Assembly: GCF_050596425.1 (NCBI RefSeq)
Contig: NZ_CP192292.1
Coordinates: 4,092,001-4,156,000, forward strand
From: G963665925 sp050596425
GTDB lineage: Bacteria > Bacillota > Clostridia > Peptostreptococcales > Acidaminobacteraceae
DNA: 64,000 nucleotides
Reading direction: 5' to 3'
In this document: positions 9,499 to 18,206 of the stretch, piece after piece
Position numbering within the stretch: position 1 is the stretch's first letter
Layout: each line of letters begins with the position of its first letter
Program-made: the position numbers and the translations under genes
Notes under the pieces: generated by a model
What the model was told of the DNA's origin: nothing
The model's database searches: none
The model's input: only the letters and a program-made list of their open reading frames with translations

Positions 9499-10749
9499 TT
9501 AGCGTTTTGCAGTGAGTGCCTCTACTGCACGTTTTGCTGACTCAGCAAAGGCATATAGTCCCACACCAAAAGTAGACTTTTCCTTGCTCTCAGAAAGGAG
9601 TCTTAAGCCACAAAAGAAGACATCCTCTTTTGTCGCATAACCATCAATAAGCTCGGGCTCACCAAGCGCATTGAAAATGTCGAGCATAATCCAACTATAG
9701 TCCGGCTTATAACCTGTACACCAAATTATATTCTGAATGTCGTGTTCTATCATATCAAGCTTTTGAATGAGATTTATGTTATCGCAATTTATTGTTTTCA
9801 GGTTAAAATCCACCTGAAGACTCGGTAAATTTAAAGCCATGCGTTTAATTTCTTTGTCAATGCGCTTTTCAATGCTTCTCATGTAGGTATTGCTTCTTTC
9901 TAAAGCATTGCAAAGACTGTTTGAAAACATAAGTTCTGTTCCTTGCCCTTTAGTAAATCGCCCTGTAAGCTTAACACCACTTGCAAGGCAACTGAAAAGG
10001 TTTTGACTAATAACATTTTGAATGTTTTTATTGCACAGATCCTTATCACGATAGGGTAATATAGGCTTTCCACTTGAAAAACCAGAAAGTCTGTTTAGCC
10101 AATACATGCCATTCACATTCCTATAAATAACAGGGATTGGTCGCATACTTCCAAGTGAAAGGTAGACTGCGTTTTCCGTATGTTGCTTAACTTCAAGTGC
10201 AATTTGAACCCCTGAACAGCCACCACCCACTATAAGTGTTCCGCCTGGCTTGAGTTGATTGGGGTTTTTATACTGTGATGAATGTACTTGATAAATGTCC
10301 TTTCCAAATTCTTCTGCCACAGGTGGTATAAAGGGTTGATTGAAAAGGCCAATTGCCACAATAACCTTTTGAGCATGAAATATACCTTGATCTGTTTCTA
10401 GTTTGTATAAGCTTTCTGCCTTATAGAGTTTATTAATACTCGTGTTTTCCAAATAGTCAGGATCGACCATATCCATAAATTCCTTCAAATATTTATAGAT
10501 TTCCTTACCTGACATATATTCATTGTTATATGGTATACGACTTTTAATACCTGGAATATTTGTCATCCAATTTGGAGATATTAAATGAAAGGAATCCCAT
10601 CTCTCATTCTTCCAAGTTTGAAGCATCTCATTTTTCTCAATAATGATATGCTTTATACCCTTTTCCTTTAGGTAGTAGGACACAGCTAGGCCACAGGGGC
10701 CTCCTCCAATAATAATGACTGGATAAACTTCCGTCTCATTTGGTCGCAA
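9499..10749 (-). CDS. Flavin-containing monooxygenase-like FAD/NAD(P)-binding oxidoreductase
   Basis: About 416 residues; two-dinucleotide-binding-domain flavoprotein of the FMO/Baeyer-Villiger/CzcO type. FAD-binding motif IIGGGPCGLAVSY near the N-terminus, a WKNERWDSFHLISP segment typical of the YUCCA/FMO-like group, a second Rossmann motif VGGGCSGVQIALE (about residue 170) for NAD(P)H, and a late IIWCTGYKPDYSW (ATG-like FMO motif). Substrate not predictable. I prefer the TTG at 10749 because GAGGTGA lies five bases upstream; an in-frame GTG at 10758 is the alternative. Possibly soluble. It is 40 bp downstream of the diguanylate cyclase gene and may be co-transcribed with it. An oxygen-using enzyme class is odd in a strict anaerobe, so it may act as a plain reductase. 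Confidence 0.8.
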   Translation of the reverse strand: MRPNETEVYPVIIIGGGPCGLAVSYYLKEKGIKHIIIEKNEMLQTWKNERWDSFHLISPNWMTNIPGIKSRIPYNNEYMSGKEIYKYLKEFMDMVDPDYLENTSINKLYKAESLYKLETDQGIFHAQKVIVAIGLFNQPFIPPVAEEFGKDIYQVHSSQYKNPNQLKPGGTLIVGGGCSGVQIALEVKQHTENAVYLSLGSMRPIPVIYRNVNGMYWLNRLSGFSSGKPILPYRDKDLCNKNIQNVISQNLFSCLASGVKLTGRFTKGQGTELMFSNSLCNALERSNTYMRSIEKRIDKEIKRMALNLPSLQVDFNLKTINCDNINLIQKLDMIEHDIQNIIWCTGYKPDYSWIMLDIFNALGEPELIDGYATKEDVFFCGLRLLSESKEKSTFGVGLYAFAESAKRAVEALTAKR

Positions 10750-10788
10750 ATTATTCACCTCACTTTTAAGGCAATATCATTTCATATA

Positions 10789-12495
10789 TCAAGCATTTGC
10801 CTTATGCTCTTTCTTCTGTTGATACATTCGGTTGTCAGCTTCTTTGAGTAACGAATCTGCATCCTTTAACGCCAGTTCTTTGTAAGAGATAACACCGCAT
10901 GAACAGTATAGATACTTGTCAAGTTGTAAGGCGTCAATATCTGTGTCAAGCCACTTTGCAACCTCTGTGATAAAGCCATCTTTCTCATTAAACAAGGTGC
11001 TGATTTTTTCAGCGGCTTCCTGAGCCTGCTCTGCCTGTACACCTGGCAATATAACTATAAACTCGTCTCCACCATAGCGCCCCACTATATCAGAGGCCCT
11101 AAAATGATTTTTCAACATGCTAGAAACAGCAATAAGAAGATTGTCTCCGACATTGTGGCCAAACGTATCGTTGTAGTACTTAAAATTATCAAGATCTAAG
11201 AATAAAACAGAGAAGTCATTCACATCACCTTTTTCGACAAGATGAATAAGTGTCTCCACTTCACCTATTATAAATCGGCGGTTGAGCAGACCCGTAAGCT
11301 GGTCTGTATTGGCCATTGAATACAGTTCTGTATTCGATTTTGTCAAAAGGCTATTTCGATTCTCAAGCTTTTCTGTAAGTTTTACGAGTTCTCTTGTCCT
11401 CTCTTCAACAAGCTTTTCAAGATTTTGCGTGTGTGAGTCAATTTTATCAGCCATCTCATTATAGGCATTAACCAAGACACCAATTTCATCATCTGAAACA
11501 TAAATGTCCAGTTTGTTAATATGCCCTTCAGAACTAGAAACAGCCTGTGTTAACTCAATAATCGGCCTGACCATCTCTGATGAGAATTTCTGATTTACCC
11601 AAGCAAATAATACCAGTGCGAATGTGGCTATAATAAATATAACCGTTCTAAAATACTGTATAGGTTCGTTAATGTCACTCATAAGCGTTGTAATGCCTAA
11701 TTTCCATCCAGCTGTATTTTCTATTTCATAAAAGGTTAGAACTTTTTCCTCATTTTGATTCTGGTCAGTATACTGAACGAATCCGCTTTGATTGTTCTCC
11801 ATATAAGTCCAAATCGAATGTCCTTCTTGACTAACATATTGCTTTGTCTCATCTAGATTTGTTGTCATACGTATGGACTGGTTGGGATGGGCGACAACAA
11901 GCCCCCCTGCGTCGACAATCCAAGCGTAGCTATTAAGTGGCATTTTGTTCTCGTTAATTATGGTTGAAATTTCTCGTAGGTCTGTTGATCCACCCACCAT
12001 TGCGATGAGTTTCCCCTTGACCTTTAGAGGCACTCCAATCACAAAAACCTCTCTTTTGCTTTCTCTACCAATTATAGGCCTCGAAATAACATATCCAGGT
12101 TGCTTATTCATCATTTCAAGAAAATAGTCCCTGTCTGAAGAGTCATTTGTCTCCCCATTCGAAAAGAAGACTTTACCAGAGGCATCTATATAGAAAGCTG
12201 TTAAAAAACCATAATGGTTGTTTTCAACAAGCTTCTGGAGTTGACCCGTTATATCATCATGTTCTATGCCTTGATTTTGTGTGCTTGCAATGGTCCTCAA
12301 AGCGTCAATTTTCTTTTCTATGACATCCCCCATTTGTTCAGCATAAACTTCATTCAAATCCATTGAACTGCTAATGGCTTGATCTAAGAGGTTCCGTGTC
12401 TGCAATTCATATAAAATGAAGAATGAAAGGAAAAATAAAGAGTAAGTAAGAAGTAAATATCCTAGAAAGATTCTTTTTTGCATGGACTTAAACAT
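10789..12495 (-). CDS. Diguanylate cyclase with extracytoplasmic Cache sensor, HAMP and GGDEF
   Basis: About 568 residues. N-terminal transmembrane helix (residues 7-30), a dCache_1-like extracytoplasmic domain (about 35-275, with FFSNGETNDSSDRDYFLEM and the typical P-V/I-x-G-R stretch), a second transmembrane helix (about 285-305), HAMP and a coiled coil (305-390), then GGDEF (about 400-565) with RYGGDEFIVILPG, so it should make c-di-GMP from two GTP. TDQLTGLLNRR opens the domain. Start ATG at 12495 is preceded by AGAGGG; an in-frame ATG at 12534 has no such site. Repeat copy 2 lies upstream in the same orientation, so its leader RNA may be structured. Confidence 0.9.
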   Translation of the reverse strand: MFKSMQKRIFLGYLLLTYSLFFLSFFILYELQTRNLLDQAISSSMDLNEVYAEQMGDVIEKKIDALRTIASTQNQGIEHDDITGQLQKLVENNHYGFLTAFYIDASGKVFFSNGETNDSSDRDYFLEMMNKQPGYVISRPIIGRESKREVFVIGVPLKVKGKLIAMVGGSTDLREISTIINENKMPLNSYAWIVDAGGLVVAHPNQSIRMTTNLDETKQYVSQEGHSIWTYMENNQSGFVQYTDQNQNEEKVLTFYEIENTAGWKLGITTLMSDINEPIQYFRTVIFIIATFALVLFAWVNQKFSSEMVRPIIELTQAVSSSEGHINKLDIYVSDDEIGVLVNAYNEMADKIDSHTQNLEKLVEERTRELVKLTEKLENRNSLLTKSNTELYSMANTDQLTGLLNRRFIIGEVETLIHLVEKGDVNDFSVLFLDLDNFKYYNDTFGHNVGDNLLIAVSSMLKNHFRASDIVGRYGGDEFIVILPGVQAEQAQEAAEKISTLFNEKDGFITEVAKWLDTDIDALQLDKYLYCSCGVISYKELALKDADSLLKEADNRMYQQKKEHKANA

Positions 12496-12622
12496 GATTA
12501 CCCTCTTTCCCATGTTTTTGGCTATAATGCTCATATATCATTTCATTCCTACCCCAATGTTTCAAACAAATTTCATTTTGAGGACAATTTTCTCAATCTT
12601 TCTCTCTTGTTTTTACAAGTAA

Positions 12623-12742
12623 GAGCGACTTGCAAAATAACATTTAAACGCCCTGGCCATATCTATATATATTTTTTGATTCTTAAATATCTATACAAGA
12701 TATGGTGAGGGCATAGATTTGCAATTCTACAAGCGTTTGAAG
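12623..12742 (-). repeat. Structured ~119-bp intergenic repeat, copy 2
   Basis: Read on the minus strand toward the diguanylate cyclase gene. The inner stem is the best of the family: GCCCT-CA-CCATATC (12699-12712) pairs with GATATGG-CC-AGGGC (12650-12663), 12 of 14 positions. The outer stem pairs CTTGTAGAAT with ATTTTGCAAG. The apical region has GATATTTAAGAATCAA. Confidence 0.75.
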
Positions 12743-12921
12743 TGTAAACAACTAAACATATACTGTCTTATATTGGAAATGTTGCGAGCAATTTTTTTCT
12801 CATTCCGCACTAGATTGTTCTCAATAGAGCATTAAAGCACAGGTCATATTTGCCTTATATGTGTATTTCAAACCCTAGACCCATAGCATACTTAAGTCTT
12901 CAGGATACACTCTCACATAAG

Positions 12922-12963
12922 TTTATAAAAAAATAAGGGCTGTTGGTTGCCCAACAGCCCTTA
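12922..12963 (-). terminator. Terminator of the sodium:alanine symporter gene
   Basis: Perfect 13-bp stem TAAGGGCTGTTGG/CCAACAGCCCTTA with a 4-nt loop, followed on the minus strand by seven T. Confidence 0.93.
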
Positions 12964-13017
12964 CAAAGTCATAACAGACTTCAATTATTTATTTAACCTA
13001 TTTAACCTGCTCGTTGA

Positions 13018-14478
13018 TTAAGAAACTTTCTTCTTTTCTTCAAGTTTTCTTACCCATAGATCGGCGTTCTTGATACCAAGTTTACGAGGGTCAAAGACAG
13101 GGTCAAGACCTTGAGCTTTTTGCTCTTCGTAATCTTTAAGTGTAGCGATACCAGTTTTTGTAAGGATAAGAATAGCAACGATATTTAACCATGCCATCAG
13201 ACCAACACCAACATCACCAAGTGCCCAAACTGTACCAGCTGAGTTGATAGAACCAACAACAACCATGATAAGCATACCAACACGTGTTGCGTTGAATACA
13301 GCCTTGTGGTTTTTCATCTTCTGTGCTAGGTAAGCCACATTTGATTCAGCATAGTAGTAGTAAGCCAGTAGCGTTGTAAATGCGAAGAATAGAAGTGCAA
13401 CCGCTACGAACATTGAACCAAGACCAGGAACAAGTGTATCAACAGCCGACTGTGTGAAAACAGGGCCAGGTTCTGCACCACCTAGTGCAGGGTTTTCGTA
13501 TAGATAACCACCCGCACCGTCATATGTGTTGTACATACCAGTGATCAGGATCATGAATGCTGTTGCAGAACATACAAACAGTGTATCAACGTAAACTGAG
13601 AATGCCTGTACAAGACCTTGCTTAGCAGGGTGAGAAACTTCTGCCGCTGCCGCTGCCATAGGGCCAGTACCTTGACCAGCTTCGTTTGAGTAGATACCAC
13701 GCTTAACACCCCACATGATTGCTTGACCGATGATAGCACCGAAAGCAGCCTTTGAAGAGAATGCATTTGTAAGAATTAATGAGAATACCGCTGGAACTTT
13801 ACCAATATTCATAACGATAATAACAAGTGCGATTATGATGTATGCAATCGCCATAAATGGTACAAGAATTTCAGCAACTTTACCAATACGCTTAACGCCA
13901 CCAAAGATAACGCCAGCAAGTGCCGCTGCAACAACAAGACCAGATACCATTGTTGGAATACCAAATGCGTTGTTCATTGCAGATGCAATAGAGTTAGCCT
14001 GAATACCAGGTAGGAAAATACCAACCGCTACGATTGCAGAGATTGCAAATAATACTGCGAATGGCTTACTACCAATACCCTTTTCAATGTAGTACTGAGG
14101 ACCACCACGATACTGGCCATCCATTTCATCCTTGTAAACCTGTGCAAGAGCCGCTTCTGTGTAAGCTGAGCCAGCGCCTAGGAAGGCAATTGCCCACATC
14201 CAGAATACTGCACCAGGACCACCAAAACCGATTGCAGATGCAACACCGGCGATGTTACCTGTACCAACACGTCCACCAAGTGCCATAGCAAATGATTGGA
14301 AGGAAGAAACGCCTGAGTCAGAATCGTCACCAGCAAATAGCTGTTGAACCATGTCTTTTACAAGACGTACCTGTGGAAACTTCATTAGTACTGAGAAAAA
14401 GATACCAGCACCAAGACATAAGAATACAAGTGCTTTACTCCAAATAATTCCGTTAAGAAAATCAATAAACTGAGCCAT
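13018..14478 (-). CDS. Sodium:alanine (glycine) symporter, AGCS family
   Basis: A 486-residue inner-membrane carrier of the alanine/glycine:cation symporter family, with about 10-11 hydrophobic helices. Family signatures visible: FQSFAMALGGRVGTGNIAGVASAIGFGGPGAVFWMW (positions about 62-97) and KRGIYSNEAGQGTGPMAAAAA (about 260-280). It imports or exports alanine or glycine with Na+. In this window glycine is the predicted end product of purine breakdown, so glycine traffic is an attractive but unproven role. ATG at 14478 follows AGGGGG. It has its own terminator and is probably monocistronic. Confidence 0.95.
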   Translation of the reverse strand: MAQFIDFLNGIIWSKALVFLCLGAGIFFSVLMKFPQVRLVKDMVQQLFAGDDSDSGVSSFQSFAMALGGRVGTGNIAGVASAIGFGGPGAVFWMWAIAFLGAGSAYTEAALAQVYKDEMDGQYRGGPQYYIEKGIGSKPFAVLFAISAIVAVGIFLPGIQANSIASAMNNAFGIPTMVSGLVVAAALAGVIFGGVKRIGKVAEILVPFMAIAYIIIALVIIVMNIGKVPAVFSLILTNAFSSKAAFGAIIGQAIMWGVKRGIYSNEAGQGTGPMAAAAAEVSHPAKQGLVQAFSVYVDTLFVCSATAFMILITGMYNTYDGAGGYLYENPALGGAEPGPVFTQSAVDTLVPGLGSMFVAVALLFFAFTTLLAYYYYAESNVAYLAQKMKNHKAVFNATRVGMLIMVVVGSINSAGTVWALGDVGVGLMAWLNIVAILILTKTGIATLKDYEEQKAQGLDPVFDPRKLGIKNADLWVRKLEEKKKVS

Positions 14479-14846
14479 TAAGATCCCCCTTATAATAGAC
14501 TCTTAAATATGATAGCCAACACCTCATCAAGCCGAGGTATAACTTTGTGATGCATGAATCAACTCACTCCGTTACGTCTATTATATAAAGCAAGACCTGT
14601 GCCAATTTATTAATATTTATATTTATTCTATCTTAAGACCGCATTACAAGCGGATTACAGAAATTTTAAGATAATTTAAAACAATCGGATAATACAATCA
14701 ATTCTAATAAATTCGGGAAATTTTTTTCCTGGTATTTGTGAACTTTTTTTCACATTTAGCAATTCATTTCGGTATTAGGGCCTTGAAATGTTGGGGAATT
14801 TACCAACACTCCAAACAACGCCCCCTATACACCTAGAGTTTTATTG
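14479..14846. other. Intergenic leader region of the symporter gene
   Basis: 368 bp. On the minus strand, CCTCGGCTTGATGAGG forms a small hairpin (about 14533-14548), and a TATATAAT box (about 14580-14587) could be a -10 element of the symporter promoter, with TTGGCA near 14606 only 14 bp away. I looked for a glycine riboswitch and do not see one. The rest is AT-rich, without recognisable content. Confidence 0.4.
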
Positions 14847-15995
14847 CTATATTAACAGTAAAACTGTATGAGCCCACTCAATGGCATGTTTATAGTCTTC
14901 TAATAGATCATCTTGTTTAATTGATAATTTTTTTGAGTAGGCTTGAACAGTTTTCCAATCACCTTTTTCATAAGCAATTATTATCTCAATAAGGTCTTTG
15001 AAGGGGCCTTGTCTCTTGATTAGGGCCTCCTTAACGAGAGTGGATATGGCTGAATCCGTCAGAGCGCTTTCCATTTTTTCATCTAAAATAGCATCTATTA
15101 AACTAAAAAGACCTAGAAGGGATGCTTCAAATTTCACATTTCGGTACTTTGACCTTAGGGCTATGAACTCGGCAAACTTACTTCTTATTAAGGAAAGGCG
15201 CATTAACTCATTGGGTTTATCCACACAAAGCTCCTGTACCATAAGAACATTGATCCAGTGTTTCAATTCATTGAGACCGATATATGTCAGGGCCTTTTTT
15301 ATAGAATATACAGAATCGTCACTATACCTTGATCCGACGACACGTAAAACCCTATAAGACATTGTGACATCCATTTCTATGATCTCCGCCAGCCTCTGAT
15401 AGCAGGGTTCCTCTTTTTCAAGTTCCCCAAGAATTCTCAGATACTGATTCTTTGTGGTTGATTTTTTATAACTCTTTCCTACGTTCTTGGGACGGCAAAA
15501 AAAATACCCTTGAAAAAGATCAAAACCCATAGCTTTGGCCATTTCATAAACTTCATTGGTTTCCACTTTTTCAGCTAGGAGTATTTTCCCATTTCTTTTA
15601 GCCTCATGAACTAGGTCTTTTACTGTTTCAAGTGGTGTGGCCAGGAGATCAAACTTAATAATTCTGGCAATCTTGGACAGACTGTAGGCATGATAGTCTT
15701 TTTGAAAATCATCAAGGGCAATGGTATACCCCTTCTTATTCAGTTCCATGAGTTTACTGCAAACCACTTCTGAATCAGTCACATTTTCAAGAACTTCAAC
15801 GATTAAATGACTCGATGGAAATAATTCAACAATTTTGGAAATACCGTTTTCAAATAGGTTTCCTAGCACTGAAGCTGTTGATAAATGTCCACTTCTTCCA
15901 GAGTAGGCAAAAGCCTCGCTTGTTGACCGATAAAGCAACTCATAACCGTATACCTCTAATTCTCTGTTGAAAATAGGTTGTCTTGCCATATACAT
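14847..15995 (-). CDS. EAL-HDOD signalling protein (YuxH-like), EAL part shortened
   Basis: About 382 residues: an EAL-like domain (residues 1-185; MARQPIFNRELEVYGYELLYR start) and a C-terminal HDOD domain (about 190-380). The YuxH-type EAL domain is usually catalytically inactive. Compared with its paralogue at 30465 it lacks about 22 residues between NGISKIVELF and LIVEVLEN, the segment that in the paralogue contains LAFINFTRPLID. This removes a core strand of the barrel and makes c-di-GMP hydrolysis even less likely. HDOD domains act as signalling adaptors. I chose the ATG at 15995, eight bases after AAGGGG; ATG at 16001 is also possible. Single gene. Confidence 0.8.
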   Translation of the reverse strand: MYMARQPIFNRELEVYGYELLYRSTSEAFAYSGRSGHLSTASVLGNLFENGISKIVELFPSSHLIVEVLENVTDSEVVCSKLMELNKKGYTIALDDFQKDYHAYSLSKIARIIKFDLLATPLETVKDLVHEAKRNGKILLAEKVETNEVYEMAKAMGFDLFQGYFFCRPKNVGKSYKKSTTKNQYLRILGELEKEEPCYQRLAEIIEMDVTMSYRVLRVVGSRYSDDSVYSIKKALTYIGLNELKHWINVLMVQELCVDKPNELMRLSLIRSKFAEFIALRSKYRNVKFEASLLGLFSLIDAILDEKMESALTDSAISTLVKEALIKRQGPFKDLIEIIIAYEKGDWKTVQAYSKKLSIKQDDLLEDYKHAIEWAHTVLLLI

Positions 15996-16230
15996 ATCCA
16001 TTACCCCTTTATTGATCGCTCGTTTATAGCCCATACACGAGCACGAAAATAGTTCTTTAGTCCTACATTCTATTATAATACACTATTTCCATATTGGTAT
16101 CTTTTATTTATAAATCGTTATATTTTTATGAATTTCACTTATTTTTAGTGAATACAACCATGACCACTTGTGGTCTCACTAAACCTGAAATCAGCCTAGC
16201 TTGGCTTTATTTCACATGATATATGCAACT

Positions 16231-16273
16231 AAAAAATCCCTAAGACAAAACACAATGGTTTGTCTTAGGGATT
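16231..16273 (-). terminator. Terminator of guaA
   Basis: 15-bp stem AATCCCTAAGACAAA/TTTGTCTTAGGGATT, followed on the minus strand by six T in all (the last two bases of the stem included). Confidence 0.93.
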
Positions 16274-16290
16274 GGTTTGTTTTTTTTTAT

Positions 16291-17823
16291 TTATTCCCAC
16301 TCAATCGTTGAAGGTGGCTTAGAAGTTACATCGTAAACAATACGGTTTACGTTGTCTACTTCATTTACGATACGGCTTGAAATCTTATCAAGCACTTCGT
16401 ATGGTAGTCTCGCCCAGTCTGATGTCATGCCGTCTACAGATGTTACAGCACGAATACCGATTGTGTGCGAGTATGTTCTTTCGTCGCCCATAACACCCAC
16501 TGAACGGATATTAGGAAGAACTGTGAAGTACTGCCACACTTCTCTTTCAAGACCATTTAGGCGAATTTCTTCTCTTAGAATATGGTCTGATTCTCTAACA
16601 AGGTGAAGGGCTTCTTCAGTGATTTCACCCAGAATACGAATGGCAAGACCAGGACCAGGGAAAGGCTGTCTCCAAACGATTTTATCTGCAAGACCCACTT
16701 CAAGGCCAACCTTACGCACTTCATCTTTAAAGAGGTCACGAAGGGGCTCGATCAGGCTGAACTGCATGTCTTCTGGAAGACCACCAACATTGTGGTGACT
16801 CTTGATGACTTCTGCAGTGTCTGTGCCTGACTCAATAACGTCAGGATAGACAGTGCCCTGTACAAGGTACTCAATATTTTCAAGCTTGTTTGCTTCTTCT
16901 TCAAACACGCGAATAAATTCTTCACCGATAATCTTACGCTTTGTTTCCGGATCAGACACACCAGCAAGACGATTCATAAAACGCTCTTTGGCATCCACAC
17001 GAATAAAGTTCATGTTGAACTCATTTTTAAATACGTGTTCAACTTCGTCGCCTTCGTTCTTTCTAAGAAGACCGTGGTCAACAAAAATACACGTCAGTTG
17101 GTCACCCACTGCTTCGTGGACCATAACCGCTGCAACAGAACTATCAACACCGCCACTTAGACCGCAAAGAACGTTCTTATCACCAACTTTTTCGCGAATA
17201 ATTTCAATCTCACGTTTTGCAAAATCACCCATATCCCAGTCACCAGCACATCCACACACTTCATAAAGGAAGTTTGTGATCATTTGGCGACCAAACGGTG
17301 TATGCTCAACTTCAGCATGGAACTGAACCCCATACAGGCCCTTTTCCTTGTTTTCAAAAGCTGCAACTGGACAGTTATCAGTGTCAGCAATCACTTCAAA
17401 GCCTGTTGGTGCCTTCTCCACATAGTCATTATGGCTCATCCAGCACTGCGATGATTCAATGCCTTTGAATAGGCTGTCATCCTTTTTAACATTGAGTAGG
17501 ATTTTTCCATACTCTCTTTCAGTGGCTCTAGCCACCTTGCCACCAAGAACATGACTCATCAGCTGCATACCGTAGCAAATGCCTAAAACCGGAACACCCA
17601 GTTCAAAAATTTCTTTATCTAGGCTTGGTGCGCCCTCTGCATAAACAGAGTTTGGACCGCCTGTGAAGATAATACCCTTCGGCATCAATTCCTTAGCCTT
17701 GGGCAGTGCATTTTTCCAAGACACCACTTCACTATAAACGCCCGCTTCACGTACACGTCGTGCAATAAGCTGGTTATATTGACCACCAAAGTCAACTATC
17801 AGTACTGTTTCTCTTCCCTGCAT
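16291..17823 (-). CDS. guaA: GMP synthase (glutamine-hydrolysing)
   Basis: About 510 residues; converts XMP, glutamine and ATP to GMP in purine synthesis. Class I amidotransferase half (residues 1-195) with VLGICYGMQLM (nucleophile Cys) and QFHAEVEHTP (catalytic His and Glu), then the ATP pyrophosphatase P-loop LCGLSGGVDSSVAA and the C-terminal dimerisation domain ending in DVTSKPPSTIEWE, the canonical end. ATG at 17823 has GGAGG upstream; an in-frame ATG 12 bases earlier is less likely. It follows guaB after about 380 bp with a strong hairpin between, so it may be separately expressed or an attenuated read-through. Confidence 0.97.
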   Translation of the reverse strand: MQGRETVLIVDFGGQYNQLIARRVREAGVYSEVVSWKNALPKAKELMPKGIIFTGGPNSVYAEGAPSLDKEIFELGVPVLGICYGMQLMSHVLGGKVARATEREYGKILLNVKKDDSLFKGIESSQCWMSHNDYVEKAPTGFEVIADTDNCPVAAFENKEKGLYGVQFHAEVEHTPFGRQMITNFLYEVCGCAGDWDMGDFAKREIEIIREKVGDKNVLCGLSGGVDSSVAAVMVHEAVGDQLTCIFVDHGLLRKNEGDEVEHVFKNEFNMNFIRVDAKERFMNRLAGVSDPETKRKIIGEEFIRVFEEEANKLENIEYLVQGTVYPDVIESGTDTAEVIKSHHNVGGLPEDMQFSLIEPLRDLFKDEVRKVGLEVGLADKIVWRQPFPGPGLAIRILGEITEEALHLVRESDHILREEIRLNGLEREVWQYFTVLPNIRSVGVMGDERTYSHTIGIRAVTSVDGMTSDWARLPYEVLDKISSRIVNEVDNVNRIVYDVTSKPPSTIEWE

Positions 17824-17988
17824 GTTCGCCTCCATTTGCTTTACTCATTATTAATGGACTCTTAATCACTCAATGTTTCCAGACTGTCATGCCAAGGCAT
17901 CCAGCGGAATATATTCTAAAACATATGTTTATTATAAGCATTTGTTATCCAATTCTACCGAAATGGATAGCTTTTAACCTGGATTTAG

Positions 17989-18056
17989 CATTAAGAAAAG
18001 GCTAAATAAATTTTGGACGAGTCTTGGACGAGACATTTATTTAGCCATTCTTAATG
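17989..18056 (-). terminator. Long inverted repeat/terminator between guaB and guaA
   Basis: Arms of about 22 nt: CATTAAGAAAAGGCTAAATAAAT (17989-18011) with ATTTATTTAGCCATTCTTAATG (18035-18056), one small internal bulge. On the minus strand TTTTCTTAA follows the GGCTAAATAAAT stem. The loop contains a direct repeat TTGGACGAG. Probable guaB terminator that could also pair as a read-through attenuator ahead of guaA. Confidence 0.65.
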
Positions 18057-18071
18057 AATTTAACCTGCAAT

Positions 18072-18180
18072 GCCTACCTTAAAAACCATGGTTTTCAAGT
18101 TAAGTATTGTAGGCCGAATCGCGCCGTCATGCCCCAGACTGTTCAAACGGGGAGGATGAACAGGGCACTCTCGGTCATGA
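18072..18180 (-). ncRNA. Unrecognised structured segment in the guaB-guaA gap
   Basis: Two nested hairpins on the minus strand just after guaB. First, TCATGACC...GGTC-like arms surround CTGTTCA/TGAACAG with the loop TCCTCCCCGTT. Second, GCCTAC/GTAGGC (18072-18114) encloses AAAACCATGGTTTT. I know no riboswitch class with this shape. It may be part of the guaB 3' end or a leader for guaA. Confidence 0.35.
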
Positions 18181-18206
18181 TGACACGATATATACAAATT
18201 TATTGA

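Noticed and set aside
14479..14846. Glycine riboswitch ahead of the sodium:alanine/glycine symporter gene
   Set aside because: No GGAGAG or tandem aptamer pattern seen.
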